A stretch of 64,000 nt of DNA from Collybiopsis luxurians FD-317 M1 (GCA_000827265.1 KN834759.1:291666-355665), one strand, 5' to 3'; shown: positions 46,951 to 59,933, counted from the stretch's first letter. Notes: a model not told the origin generated them from the letters alone. A program made the numbers and translations.

Positions 46951-48592
46951 AGCCAATAGCAGAGATGCTTTGGAGGCTAAATTAAATAGCAAGGCTGGCA
47001 GGGGTTCAATTGACCTGCATAGACATTTTTTTTTCCCTTGCAAAAAAGCTTCAGACAATGGCAGCTTAACCAATGACAGTCTGAAACTAAAGGTCCAATT
47101 CCACTGGGAGAGGTCCTCAGATTGTAGCCAAGAGGGCAAGAAACTTGGTGGTAAAAGTAGTTGAACTGGAAGTAAAGTTGGAAGTAATTTCAAATTGACA
47201 TGGATTTGATGCACTTGGCACTTGTAAATGTACAGTACACAGGGTCCTTGCCTGGCAAATCAGATTCACCATGATGGCTGGGAGCATGATACTCCTGCTT
47301 TCCATAGAGTATGATTGATGCTGATCTTTCATCAATGTATAGCAACACAGAATGATCCTGGATCAAGTGATGCATCCAAGGTGTATTGGGGAGGCCCTCC
47401 ATGTGCAATAATAAGCAACAGCAGATCCAAACAATTAGTAGAGTAATATAGCAAGGGAGTATTGAGAAACCATGCTAGAGTTACTATCAATGTCCCAGAG
47501 TTGCAACTGAAAATGTTGGTATACAGAAGCTTTGTCAGTTCTTCACATCTGGCCACCAAATTTTGGAAACAATAAATACATACCTTAAACTTTGATATGA
47601 CTGAGTTTGGGGATTTTAGAGGCTCTCAAAGTGTAGCCAATAGGAAGTCAGTTTCAGCTTAGAAAATAGCAGGAGTTGCAATCGTGACAGATTGTGACAG
47701 GTGCCCAGCAGTGTTGGCATCTCACCTTACTGAGAGTTGCAACTTTTTGCAACAAAGTGAGAACAGTGACTCTGTGCTTATTTTACAACACAAACTTGTA
47801 ATTTCAGTGATCTACAGTATAATCACATACATTTCATGGTATTGAAATAGCAATTTGAAAGCAAGCAATAGCAAATTTAGTTCTACAGAGCAAGCAACAG
47901 TGAAGTCAGTTCTATGTAAGTGCATGTACAAATCTACAAAACTACAACTTTATTATTGTTGGGATGGTCCATATGTGCCTGGAGGATATGCATAATGGCC
48001 TGGAGGAGGTCCAAAGATTTGGGGTTGGAACCCAGAGAGGAATGAGGGATAAAAAGGTGGTTGAGGAGGTAATGCAAAGAGAGGCTGCAACTGTCAATAT
48101 GGAGTCAATTGGGGATGTGAGACAAGACTGTGATAGAATAACAGGAGAAGAAGATACAGCCTGTGACAGCAACAGTTGACCTGGCTGCAGTCTCCCCTGT
48201 GGCAGACTATCATTGGTTTTATTGTGGAAGAGAGACAGAGTACAATTAGGTGATCAATTTACTAAAAGCAGTAAATCTACCTGCATTGCAATCAAGGGTC
48301 ACAGGCATGGTCATGGTCTGAGTGGTAGTGAATGTTCAGTCATTTCATGGTAGGGAGGGGATGGCATCTGAACTGAAATGCATTGGCAATTCATTGGGCT
48401 TGGTGGTGGACTCAAAGGGGGAGAAGCAGGTTGGGAGGAGGACTAATGAGCATCTTGTTGTCATTTCTTATGAGAGAAGAGGTTGGTATATTGTGGGTCC
48501 TATTGAAGATGGTGATTTGTCTTGAAAGGAGTTGTGACACAATTTTTGAGGACCTCCTTTATTCCACTATCATCCAAGTTCCAGCATAGATC

Positions 48593-49449
48593 TCAAAGAG
48601 GTTGAAGCTTTATCTTATCAAGAGCCTGAGGCTCTGCAAAATTCATGTTACCCTGACCAATATTCAAGTGATTGACCCTGATGAGGGCTGCATCATTGTC
48701 TTTCCATTGCTGGTATTCATCTTGTTTGTCCTTCATAGCCTGATTCTTCTCCTTCTGCACCTTCGCTGCCTCCAGAAGAGCCAATAACATGACAATACAA
48801 GAACCAACTGCAATTGAACACAAATTACCATCCTCCCTTTGCTTCTTCTTGGCATTGAGTTTCCCCTACAAGTCTCAGTTGTGGCTTGCAGCAAGTGTTG
48901 CATGAGCTTGAGCACTCTCAGTAACTTCTTCAACGCTGCACATGGTGTCCTTTGCATTGAGGTACTTCACCTTGTACTTCTTCTTTCCCCACCTCACATC
49001 AACAAGCTTCTGCCTTGCACTGACAAGCTTCAACTTCAGTATTTCCACTGAAAGACTGTCCATGTTGTCATTGTTTGAGGTTGAGCTGGAGGTAGCTGAG
49101 GAGACTCCAGACAATGTGGATTCAGCTCCAGGCTCAGGGACCATAAATGTGTGGAGATGGGAGTACAAGAATAAAAACCTTCCCACTCATCACTATCATC
49201 CCCATCATTGCTGTCCTCATTGCTGTCCTTGTTGCTGTGACTTTTGGAGTCAGAGTCTGGGAAAAAGAGCTGAGAGGTAGGAGGAGGAAGGTGAGTGTCA
49301 TTTAGATCTTCATTGTCAGATTCTGGGGAGGACATAGAGAGCAGATAGCTTGGCAGAAGGTATGATTGAGTGGAGGTTGATTTGCTGGGAGCAAAATCAG
49401 CCTTGGTAAAGATAGCAAAGTTTGTACATGGTTTACTGGAAGGGTCCAT
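48593..49449 (-). pseudogene. Degenerate acidic/coiled-coil ORF, probably transposon-associated
   Basis: Three overlapping minus-strand frames join into one decayed protein. It has a Ser/Asp-rich start (MSSPESDNEDLND ... SNDGDDSDEWEGF), a helical middle with LSVEILKLKLVSARQKLVDV, and a charged end QKEKNQAMKDKQDEYQQWKD. Agaricomycete genomes have many such acidic, coiled-coil ORFs in repeat-rich regions. It points the same way as the pogo transposase 3 kb away and could be a second ORF of that element or of another. Confidence 0.4.
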
Positions 49450-49659
49450 TAATGAGAATTAAGTTTTTACTAAGTGGTCTCTTGATAGAGACGACTAGTA
49501 GTATCAGTGGTTTGTGTTGTTGTGCAAGAGTGTGTTGTCAAAGGATCCACAAGGAATGTATTTATATCAATTTCTAGCTCAACTAGTAATTGTCTAACAA
49601 ATATAACTCTACTGGATGGACTGCCTGGTCCCTTGGTAGAGAAGCAATAGGGTGTGCTG

Positions 49660-49985
49660 AAAGAGTTGTACCACAAGGTCAGTGCACTAACTGACAACAA
49701 TGAGTGGGTGTACTGGGTTGCAACAAGGTCAGCACATGGGCCAACAAATAATGAGCCAACTTTGAAACCACAGGGCTGGTGTACTAACCAGTAAATGACA
49801 AGTGGGGTGCACAAAAGGTTTGCAACAAGGTCAGCTCTCTGACCAACAAATGATGAGTCAACTTTGAGCCACAAGGCTGGCATACTAACCAGCAAATAAT
49901 GAATGGTACTACAAGAGAAGAGTCTAGCTCAACCAACAAGTAGTCTGCAATACTGTCCAGCAAATGGACCAAATTACCAGTGATA
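49660..49985 (+). repeat. Tandem repeat, unit about 101 bp
   Basis: CCAACAAATAATGAGCCAAC at 49741 and CCAACAAATGATGAGTCAAC at 49843, with similar surroundings (CAACAAGGTCAGC, TACTAACCAG(C/T)AAAT), show about three degenerate units roughly 101 bp apart. Confidence 0.65.
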
Positions 49986-52600
49986 AGCTGATTTTTTGGC
50001 CACAGCTCAAAATGTAACAAACACTAGATCCTGTGTTTTGTTAGGACAATTTAGAGGTATCAAAGGACTGTAGTGAGCCCAAGCTGTCAGTCAAATCTGG
50101 AGAAGACCTATTGTATTCATAAGGGTAGCTGAATGACAGTACATGTTTAGGGTACCTTGTGAGGCACCTATGCTCTAAGTCCTGAGTGCACTATGAGGAG
50201 CTTCAATGACTGTCTGGATCATGGCCAATGAAGTTCAATCAAGCTTGTAGAACACAAGATGGCCTAGGTTGATGAAGGACTTTACTCAGAAGGGGAAGCT
50301 TTGCACATGTGTTTTTCACAGTCTAACCATTCAGCAGAGAATCTATGAACCTTAAAGTTCAGCAACTCTGGTCAGACAAAGGAAATGATGGTCACATGTA
50401 TATCACAATGGACCTCAATGAGTCTTGAAAGCTGATGTGACACAGTTCAGTGAATATGAGGCTAAACTCTACAACCAGAGGTCTAGGCATCCTTGGCAAT
50501 ACTATTATTAGTAGCAAGGGCATGGAACAAAATGAAAAGATGAGCCAGCCAAGAAGGAAGGGAATAATCTCATTGGCTAGCAAATGAAAGAAAAGACATG
50601 ACTTGACAAATCCTTGATAAGAATCTAAGATGACTTGAGTTGATGAACAATTCCAAAAAGCTGATAAGCTACAAGGTGGCTGCAGACCAGGTGGAAGTAG
50701 GTTAAGACTTTAGCCTGCAGCTAATTGATAAATCAATGAGCCAAAAGGGTAATCCATCAAAGGGAAAAGAATGAAAATGATTTATTCTACAAGATATAAT
50801 CAGATCTATCAATCAATATGGAAGTACTTGGGTTTGTATGAATATTAGTAATGTCATAGATATTATTATTTGTATCAGTATAAAAGGTGTAACTGTATGT
50901 AGGAGAAATCTCAGTTTTGGATACCAAGCCTATCTCAATTTGCCAGAGTGGTGAAAAGTCTATGACAGGGTTAAAGTGTCTTAGCCATTAATAGCTACAA
51001 TTTCTCACATTGGCCACTGGAATCAGTTGGTTAGGAAATTCCATTTGAAACTCCCAGAAACTAGACTGCAAAGTCATTGACATACCTTGAGGAGAGGGAC
51101 TGGATATAGGGTGAACCTCATATGAACCTCACCTCCCCAGCATATACTGCCCAAGCTCTAGTCTACAAAGTTGTAGGTTGAACAGTCAGTGACTTGTTAG
51201 CTAAGTCTGCGAGTCTGAAATGTTATGCCCACTTGAATAATAGTAGAGTGTGTAAAAACCTGCAAAGTGACCTGCAGATTGCACTGTATAAGCTTCTAGT
51301 ATCCAAGTGACCTTGGGATTGCACCCAATAAGCTTGAAGACAGGTGAACTCTGGTTAAGCCAGCTAAGCTTGTGGTGATCTGTTGCTTTGACAACACCAA
51401 GTGAGTGAACTTCTCTATAGGAGACTAAGCTCATTGACTCTCTCCACACCCCTCTACACCTATTCCATACCTTAGTACATTCAATGAAGCTGCAAGGCAA
51501 GTCTATGACATATCCTTTTGTTTCACTGGTTGCTTCCCTAAGGTGTTCACTGAAAGGGAACCTTTGACAACCTTCTTACTCACACATTCTACCTATCAGT
51601 CTGATCTGATTGGGTTAAGAGCAGTTCTTTGCAAAGCTCACAACTAGCTGAGAACACACTTGTTACTGGGCAGGAGAAGAGTGAGTTTAAAGCTTCCAAC
51701 TGAGGGGTGCAATAAGCTGCATTGCACAGTAACTACTTCTACTACTTATACAAAATCTGACATCCAAGAGACCATACAACCAAGTCATCCTTTTCTTCAT
51801 ACAATTGGTGCATATATCCCTAAACCTGGAGATTGAAACAAAAACCCAACCAAAGTCCCATAAAAAACATCATCCTTTTCTCCTGTTCCAGTAATTTGTC
51901 CCAAGCTGACCAACCAACTTTAAGTTTCATCCTGATCACTCCTGACTCTGGAACTCTTCCTGAACTGTTCATGAGATGGTTTATCTGCAGGTGCAAATGG
52001 TACCAGTGGGCAAAGGGTACTGCTCCATGATCTAGAATGTTTGACCAACTCATCTCCTGCTTCCATGTTCCTTCTCTATTTGTACAACTTAGTCACCCAT
52101 TCTTCATCTGTTAAAATATACTCATTCTAACTGAGAGCCACTTCCCAAGTTCCATTAAAGGAAGAGGCAAAGCTGTTGATACTCTGATTGTACAGACTAG
52201 GCACCATTTCAAGACCAATGAATCCTGACAGGTGCAAGTGTTCAGCTATCACCTGTCTCATCCTGCAACCCTGAATCCTAAACTGCCTATGTACAGATAC
52301 CCATCTACAATGCCTCAAGCCACTAAAGTAAATTTGTCTAAGTGGAACCACAATCATTGAATATCCCTGGATACATCAGAGTCATACAGGCTCAATCAGA
52401 ACACTTGCAAGTAAATGGGATAGGTCTGCTAGCATTGACAGGCTAGGGGCAAGGTTCTGGCAGCTGTCCTCCAAGTCAGACCAGTACTTGACCACCTCAA
52501 TGATAAGTGGTACCACATCAGACAGACTGTATGCAGCAAATATACCAAGTACTCCATGGACACTCTGAGTTAGCTATCAACTCAGGCTTGTCATAGCTCT

Positions 52601-53875
52601 CTATGTGTTCATTTCCAACCATAGAATTGTCAGTTCTGTACAATTGTAAGACTCAATGCAAAAATCATGCAATACTGTAACATCAATCCCTGACTTGTTC
52701 CAGGCAGCTTGGATTGTCTCACCCTTGAAATCCTGTGTGCAAGCCTGTATATAAACCTTGATAACATTGCATATAGGAATGAAGCACCCATGCTTGTCAT
52801 AATACTTCTGAAGCATTTCCTGCCAAGACTGTTTCAGAGGACCAAAAGCACCAACATCACAAGGTTGAAGATGGTGAGTTGTATGAGGTGGAAGACAGAA
52901 TACAATTACATTGTTATCAGCGGCAAGATTGAGGTTCTCATAGGTGAGATGGGAGTTATGGCTGTCAAGAATCAACAGGATGGGATGATTGGGATCACTA
53001 TGTGCCTTGGCCTGAGGAATGAAGACATCTTTCATCCAGGAATGGAAGATAGTCTTGTTGGTTCAGCTGGAATTACTAGTCACAAGGCTAGGAAAGTTTT
53101 GCTTGATTAGTAACAAAAAAAAACATGTAGATTTGACAATGTACAGAATATCCAGATGCTCATTTCCCCATTCCTCACAGAAGAGCTTTCCTTGAAAGAC
53201 AAATGTAGGTAAGACTGGTGCAGTTCCATTGGCACAGACCACCTCAAGAACCATAATCAGCTCTCAATTATTGCTCTTCATCTTGTAGCGTGCCTTATCT
53301 GTTGCCGAGTAGAAGAACTTGACATGGGCCTGCCCATTCCTCCCTCCACCTTTCTGAATTCCAATCTTGTCTGTGTTGTACATATTCTGCACCTGTATGT
53401 TCTTCATGTCAACCTGCTTCTGTAGAAGCTCAAAGTGAGCTTTAACAGTCACATAATTGAAGCATTTGGTGCATTTTGGATCAAATCCATTTGGACAAGC
53501 AGAAAGAAGGTCAGGGTGACACTTGAGAAAGCATTTTACCCATTTGCATTTGGGATTCCTGCCACAGAGATCCTTCACCTTGGGAGCAATGCTGTGCTTT
53601 GAAAGGGAATGCGCAGTTGCAGCAAGGAACTTGCACCATTCAACAAGTGTACCTTCCTGTACCGGAGTGAGAAGCTGCTGCTTGATATGAGCATCCCGAG
53701 GGCATTTGGTTTTGCCATCTTTTCAGTGATGAATGGTGTCAGCTTGTGATTCTATTCTGAGCTCTTTTGCAGTGTGAACTGGATTCTTGTACATGCCATT
53801 GCATATACCCTGTACAGCCCTCTGAATTAACTCCTCTTTCTCCACAGCTTTCTGTGCCTTTGTCTTCTTTGCCAT
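52601..53875 (-). pseudogene. Pogo/Fot1-type DDE_1 transposase, degenerate
   Basis: From an ATG at 53875 (MAKKTKAQKAVEKEELIQRA) the frame runs through a CENP-B-like DNA-binding region (LVEWCKFLAAT ... RNPKCKWVKCFLKCHPDL) into a DDE_1 catalytic domain. The three acidic positions are visible: MYNTDKIG (D1, usually D-E-T-G), LILDSHNSHL (D2) and LQPCDVGAFGPLKQSW (D3). Two in-frame TGA stops (53723-53725 and 53264-53266) replace likely Arg codons, and the frame shifts between about 53150 and 53035. The terminal inverted repeats of the element were not found. The element is dead. Confidence 0.85.
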
Positions 53876-54876
53876 GTCCCAGATTAAGAAAGGAGGTAGA
53901 ATAAATTAAGTAAAAGAGTGTTCTGGCCCAGCGCGAAACACCAGCACCCCAAAAGGACCAGCTGTGAAGGGTGATGGTGAATGCAGAAGTGAAGAGCCAA
54001 TTGGTTGCACATCGGCATCAAATATCTGTCCAGCGGAGTTTGAAATTCGTCATGCTTGTTTGCACCTCCTTCAAAATTGCTTTCTCGAATAACTCACAAC
54101 TCAATTTGTCCCCAATGAAAGGTGCTATTCTATTGATATATAGATATAGATGGATGTAGTAAATTTTGGTGGCCATACAAAAATTCTTCACTTCTCTAAC
54201 AATCAAGAAGTAGAGTTGTAACTCGAAACCAGCACTGTTTTTGATATTGTCAAAAATCCTGAATATTTTCTTTTTCATTGAGTCTTTTAAAAAGTTGATG
54301 GACCTCTTGCATACATATATAAGAGCTTAAATTAAAAAATTAAAGAATAACAGATAAAAACTGCACTCAAATGGAACAATTTATTGGCCCGATTGCAACT
54401 CTGGGACATTGATAGTAGCCTTCACAGACAATGTAAACTTCACAAGGGCACACCCAGTGAGTCTGGTTTTGGCTCCCTGGAGTTTAATTTTACCTGGCAT
54501 CGCTGGTATCAATGGAGCTTGATATGACTTGCTTTGCCCTCGTGTGAACCTTTTACCAAGTTAGGGCGACATTTTCATGAATTGGCTGCAACCGGCCATG
54601 ATAATTTTAGAAGAAAAATGAAAATGAAGAGTTCCAATAGCTCACTGCGAAAGAAGAGGGTGCCTATATTCTAGCTATTCAGAGACTGTTTGACAAGTTG
54701 CAAAAGAAGACAACAGGATCCTCACATGAATTATCATTAAAAAATCGACGGAGCGAGTTTAGAACCGATAGCCAGATATTCCATACAAATAGTTATAGTA
54801 CATTACTTGGACACGTATCAAGCAGATGAGCAGATCACCGATCCACTCAATACCTCATTCCTATGGCTATTATAGC
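53876..54876. other. Right edge of the island and 3' flank of 7TM copy 3
   Basis: Between 53.9 and 54.5 kb the sequence changes from CG-poor transposon DNA to sequence with ordinary CG content. From about 54.5 kb it resembles the 3' flank of 7TM copy 2 (shared CGTGTGAACCTTTTAC). No gene was supported. Confidence 0.5.
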
Positions 54877-56312
54877 TACAGTTCAGCTCTAGTTAGAAAA
54901 ACAGAGACATGACGGCCCACCTTCGCATATTCCACGCCATTAGGTTTGAGAAACTCTTCATTTATATCCATTGTCGCATTTTTTGTCCGGACAGCGTATA
55001 CTCGAAGGATATCCTATAAATGACCAGCATGAAGAAAAGGCAGTTTTTATTTTCAGAATGGTAAAACCCGCACCTTCTGAGAGCCAAACAAAACTGCGAC
55101 AGAGAGCGGAACTGAGGGGAGGAAATATCAGTCTTAGAAGTAATCAAGATCGAGGAAAATGATAGCACTAATTGAAAGAGTATGCATTGACGCAATATAT
55201 TCTGGGGTGTTTTCCGGCATAACGTTCAACCGAATCGTGATACTTGAAGGGAAATTGAAGGGCAATATAAGTCATCGTGAGTAGCAAAACTGGATTGCAA
55301 GGCTTACATGATCGCGATGAAACCAATCAATGTATACAAAACCACCCGTATGAAGAGACTAAAGGGAAAAATATCCTGCGATAGTCTTCGCCGAACTTCA
55401 TGAAACACGCGACGTCGTTTCCAAAGGAAATATGCAGTGTATACTTTGTAGAAGAGACGTCGGTAGGGAAGTGGAGCATTTTTCATAAACAGGAGGTACT
55501 CACTTTCCACAGTAGTGGAGAGAACGACAAAAGCAATGACCGTTCCTCCGGTGATCAGTGTTCTATCGATAGGTAGTCGCTGCTTAACTTTGCTGTCATA
55601 CCGAGTAGGAAAGAGGACATACGGGATCTTCTGTTTGACGTGGCAATAGATACCACTGGGGTCACGTTCGATTGACGGCAAATCCGACAATCCATACTAG
55701 AAAATAAGTCAGTCATTGGTGCAGGACGATGACGGAGACTCACAAATATAGCTTCCCAGAAGATGATTACATGCACGATGGGAGTTATAAAAAGCAACTA
55801 AGAGGCAAGGTTATTGACATTCCGAGTATCTGAGAAGACCGTACCCAAGAAACATTGCGTTCCTTGATCCTCCAGCCCATAATGGCAGAACTGAGTCTCC
55901 AATATAGCTACAAAGAAAGAAAGAATAAGTGAATGTAGGCGGCTCGAATTGAGTTTTTGCCCAACTCACTTCAATATTGAATACAAATCCCGCAACTCCC
56001 ACTCTATGTCAAGATTGCAATTTCCGTCAACGTTCTTCCCACCGAATTTATGCTGATTACTCACCCTGGGGGAGCAGCATAAATGGCGCCTGCCTGAAAC
56101 ATACAAAGGCCCAGTGGAGGCTCTTCCTTTGTTGACTGATGTCCGACAAGAAGGAGAAAAGATACACAGTATATGATACAAAAGAAAAGCAAGTTGTACC
56201 AAGTCCTCATGCGACCGACTGACTTGGACAGAACTGCTGTAGTGAAGGGAATAAGTAGAGAGATCAGGGCGAGGCATTGAAGAATGTCGAAAATAACTAT
56301 TGGAGAGGTCAT
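54877..56312 (-). CDS. Fungal 7TM (GPCR-like) membrane protein, copy 3
   Basis: Third paralog, with all nine exons traced. It starts MTSPIVIFDILQCLALISLL at 56312, and exon 1 ends FQAGAIYAAPPG. Following exons read VGVAGFVFNIE, LYWRLSSAIMGWRIKERNVSW, LLFITPIVHVIIFWEAIF, YGLSDLPSIERDPSGIYCHV to TM5 (GGTVIAFVVLSTTVES), VYTAYFLWKRRRVFHEVRRR with TM6 (FIRVVLYTLIGFIAIM), ITIRLNVMPENTPEYIASMH, PLSVAVLFGSQK and DILRVYAVRTKNATMD. It ends with TAG at 54877. All joints keep frame, so an apparent frameshift near 55130 is an intron (donor GTGCTATC, acceptor CCCTCAG). Two donors abut AAAG acceptors, which is unusual but shared with copy 2. No ligand is known. Confidence 0.8.
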
Positions 56313-56879
56313 TTGGACTTGAACGTTCGAAGCTTTGACTGGTGAAAGGAAATAATGCTACGCCCTGACAGAAGAGAAAAAGAAAACAATGAAGGCTCCG
56401 GGCTGGTCGAAGAAAGAATAGAAAGAGCGATGTATATCTGAAACCTTGTGAAGTGGACACATCAAATGATGCACCGTTCGAATACAAGGAAAACCTTGTT
56501 AGTCGTTGGACCCACTGTTCGGGCCGATTTGATGCAGATTATCAACCAGGCAATGCGCAGTACGTAAACGCAACATAGAGCTGAAGGCTGAGTGCTGAGC
56601 TCACAAACCGAGGTACACTCTTCCAGCAAGCTCACATAGGTCGCAATATCTGTTCCAATCTAGGACTGGAAATGTTCAATGACGACAGCAACGCAGACAA
56701 GAAACCTGACAAGTTCGATTACATCTGATTCATTTACGAGTATAGAATTGAAAGATCAAGTTACATGATCAAGACAACAGCACATCGAGAGAATCCAGGA
56801 AAAAGCGGTGGAGATAGTCCGCATGATTAGGGTAGTGCGAACCGTATGTACGTATATGGCACAAGGTTAGGAGAAGGAG
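56313..56879. other. Promoter flank of 7TM copy 3 and spacer
   Basis: The first about 170 bp resembles the 5' flanks of the other two 7TM copies (shared T-rich and CTTCTTT-type blocks on the minus strand). The rest shows no gene. Confidence 0.4.
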
Positions 56880-58359
56880 CTACAGATTCTGAAGAAACTT
56901 GAAACTTGCAGAGCGAGATCGAGAAACTCCTTTGATACAGGGTGAGGAAGGACAATCCAACCTTTTCGGAGTCGAAGAACGAGACTTGCGAGATTCCAGA
57001 CCATCGAAGATTGCGGGATTGTGTAGCTTGCTTCCATTTGCCGAATCCTCAGTATGAGCATTGCGCGAGATCAGGATCAAAGAACGCGAGGACTTGACCG
57101 AGCCAGCCGAGGAAGTTCCATGTTCGGAAGAGAGATGAAAGCCCGATGCCTTGCGAAGCTCATCAAAATCGACCTTAGGAAGCGGCGAGAATGCTGCACC
57201 GTTGAGGCTTGCTTTTCCGGAATTGACGGATGAGCGGGCGTTAAAATTGTTCCTGGCGCGAGGGCTGTTGATGGGAGAAACCGAGCAGAAAACATCATCG
57301 TCAATCAAACTATGATGAAATTTGGTATTCATCAGCGGTAAACGAGTAGAATGAGAGAACGTACGTAGAATTTGAGGGCAGCCTCTGTAAAGGCATGGAA
57401 GCAAATCTTCTGTGTTGTGTTTTGTTTGAAAGAGTCTTTCGCGGAGGTGTGTTCTCGTCAAACAGATACAGAGCTCGTTTCTTGGAAACGTAAAAGGTAA
57501 GAAAGAGAAGTCAAATAAATTCAAAAACCGCACTTGACGTGAATCCGTAAGATTACGCGACCTTGAGGCTGTAATGACAGATCCAGTAGCATTGGAATCA
57601 GAAACTTGTTGGCGACTAATGGCAGTATTCGAGGACTCGACATTATTTTGAACTGTATCCTCTTCTGATATCGGCCCTTGCGGTTCATTTCCATCTGCAA
57701 CTGCGTTCGGGGTGGTATCAGATGCACATGCTGATGCTTGGGGTGTGCGGACGAGCACAGTATTGACGTCGGCTTCTACGATCGTCGGCAGGTTGTTGAG
57801 TTTTTCACTTGAATTATGTAGTCAGGACATTTTGGGAGCAGGGCATTTCAAAAGTAATGACTCACCATTTCTCGCACACATCGCCTGTTCCTAACACCAA
57901 GGCGCGGCATATTTTTTCTAACAACAAACTGCTGAGAACACTATCGTGTTTTCCGGCCAAGGACAAGAATTCATCCCAGCTCAGCTGAGAAGAGATTTTA
58001 GCGAGAACAAACTCTGAACTTGATGCGGCGGTACAGTTCTAGAATAGCGAGAACATCCTATATCAAGCTTCAAATTCGCATTAGCTGATAATACGGAAAC
58101 GTACCATCACATCGTGAAACGATATCACACTGCATTCTTCGTTTAGAATATTCCTTGTCGTTCCTTGCATCCTCAAACTTCCCGCGAAAACGAGCGAATT
58201 CGTCACTGTAATTTTGCGCTCAATGCAGATGGAGTCAATCAGAGGGGCGACGGTCTCAGCGTTTCGGCGATACAGCTCGTGAACATCCTTGAAGAACACG
58301 TCAGAGAGGTCGGGCGCCCTGCGAGAGTAGTAGAATGTGGGTGGATCAGGTATCGCCAT
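56880..58359 (-). CDS. Hypothetical Ser-rich protein
   Basis: Exon 1 (58359-58105) starts MAIPDPPTFYYSRRAPDLSD, and exon 2 (58038-57866) reads NCTAASSSEFVLAKISSQLS and ends CEK. Exon 3 from 57807 continues CEKLNNLPTIVEADVNTVLV and then a long Ser/Asn/Thr-rich stretch. The joints keep frame. A further intron may be removed between about 57537 and 57412 (GTGCGG ... AG), but the frame is open either way. The C-terminal part is basic and Ser-rich (SRKSRSSTPKR, SRSRSASFKF), with phosphorylation-type motifs. The N-terminal 150 residues look structured. No family was recognised. A protein of regulatory or cytoskeletal type is conceivable, but nothing in the sequence decides it. Confidence 0.6.
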
Positions 58360-58530
58360 GATGGTGGTAAGAGAGAGGAGAGCACGTAAGCAAAATTGCC
58401 GTTTCGGGAACGGTCAAAGCGATCAATATCTTGTTGCTCAATAACGAACGAGCACTGCAAACTATCGTGGGCATGGAAGAACTTCCTCGTTCAAGTATAC
58501 TTTATCAACGATCTACTGGTATCAATGTTG

Positions 58531-59296
58531 TTACTTCGATGCGGACTCTTTCCCTTTCCCCTTCCCAGCCCGATCCCCGTAGGTCTTTTCCTCGTCATAT
58601 TGAACATTCTGTAGAACAGGAGGCGTCATAAGACACGAAAGTAGCAAGCACACAAATCACCCACCGTCTCCCCCACAATTCCTCCCTTACGTGCTTCAAA
58701 CACCAGCCTCTTCTCATACTCGTCAGTCATAAACCCAGAAAATTCATCCCAGTCCAGCTGGTCTTTGTCCTCCCATATATATACAGTGCCCTTGTAATAA
58801 AGCGGCAGCGGTAGGGTCAGTTTCTTGCCCAGAGAATACGGCTTGGGCCACGTATTCGGCACCTGCGCCTGAAACCGGATGCTCTTTCTTCCCTTTGCGG
58901 AGTACCATTTTGGCTGACCTTTGAGTTTAAGCTCAAAAGGCGCCTCTGAGCTCCCGCCGGATGCGGAATACAGGTGCTTCATCATTTTTTGAACCACTGC
59001 TCGAGCCTTTTCCCGTGACACTTCATCTTCAATGGCTTGACTACTTGTGAATTCAATCGGGATCTTCATGGGTTTGGGATTTCGAGATTCCAGCTGGGTC
59101 GAGACAGATTTTGCCTGGAGGTCGCGGCTCCGACCTCTGTCACGTCCCAGAGCCTACCGAAAGAACTCGATTCTAACTTCATCATATAATCCGTGACACT
59201 TACCGGAACACGAAGAGGCCCTGCGAGAGTGAGGGTGACTCCAAGAACCAAAATAAAGTACGCTCTGAAGAAGGTGGAACTAGAAGGAAGGTGCAT
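58531..59296 (-). CDS. Small secreted protein, family member A
   Basis: Three exons, 59296-59204, 59153-58665 and 58608-58531, give 219 residues. The N-terminus is a signal peptide (TFFRAYFILVLGVTLTLAGP). The mature part has a conserved pattern shared with the gene at 60450-61266: a Trp-Pro-Lys-Pro/Ala segment (NTWPKPYSLGKK), YKGTVYIWEDKDQLDWDEFSG and FMTDEYEKRLVFEARKGGIVGE. The last exon NVQYDEEKTYGDRAGKGK is short and basic. Both genes break at the same codons (after V-P/I-P and after G-E-T). There are few or no cysteines, unlike hydrophobins or many effectors. The role is unknown; it is extracellular by prediction. Confidence 0.78.
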
Positions 59297-59933
59297 GGTT
59301 TCGATGGATGAATGATAGGAAAGTCGAGGAGGAATAATGCCACAACTAGTATGTGCTGGAATGATCGTCCGACCAGCGGTCGAGGATTTTCTCTTCTTAT
59401 TACCCTTTTATACGAGAGTGTCATCCGGCCGGCAGTCAAGGGTTGAGGAAATTCGAATTTCTCACTTTGTTGCGCTGTTTATGCGCGCTGGCACAGTTTA
59501 TGTATACCGCAATAAATCCCGCAAACTCAACGCATATACAGTTACTCTGCAATTCGACAAGGGTCACAAAATGAAATATGAACCCATCTTGTAAGTACAT
59601 TTATCGTTTCCGAGGTATCTGCACTAACAACTGTACATTTGGTGGCATTCTCGTGAAGCAATGAATTAGTGGTTTGTGTGTAAACGCGATCACTAAGGTG
59701 CTTCTTTTGAAAATTATGCTACAAATACGCAAATAGCTGTGAAACTCTGAGGTCGTAAATGCGTGATAACAATGTTAATGGGACCATTTAAAGGATATCA
59801 GAAATACGCAGGAATAACAAAAGCACCAGAATTCTGGATGCTTGAGGGGGATTAATCTTGGGTTATATAAGGGAGAAAAGCGTACATACAGTACATACTT
59901 TGCATTTCGACCAAGAACTCAAATAAAATATAT
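59297..59933. other. Intergenic region upstream of secreted protein A
   Basis: This stretch contains the promoter of secreted protein A and AT-rich spacer. A short plus-strand frame at 59337-59594 overlaps the promoter and shows no domain. Confidence 0.4.

Larger units (their letters stand above)
46956..52600. other. Central part of the transposon island
   Basis: CG stays very rare across this stretch, and stop codons are dense in all frames. Apart from the coiled-coil frame at 48.6-49.4 kb and the tandem repeats at 49.7-50.0 kb, no domain was recognised. Single CG sites appear near 47681 and 48767, both isolated. The content is best read as decayed non-coding or former transposon DNA. Confidence 0.5.

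Noticed and set aside
55070..55200. Apparent frameshift in 7TM copy 3
   Set aside because: The same position in copies 1 and 2 has a short intron with GT/AG ends; removing it restores the TM7 piece in all three.
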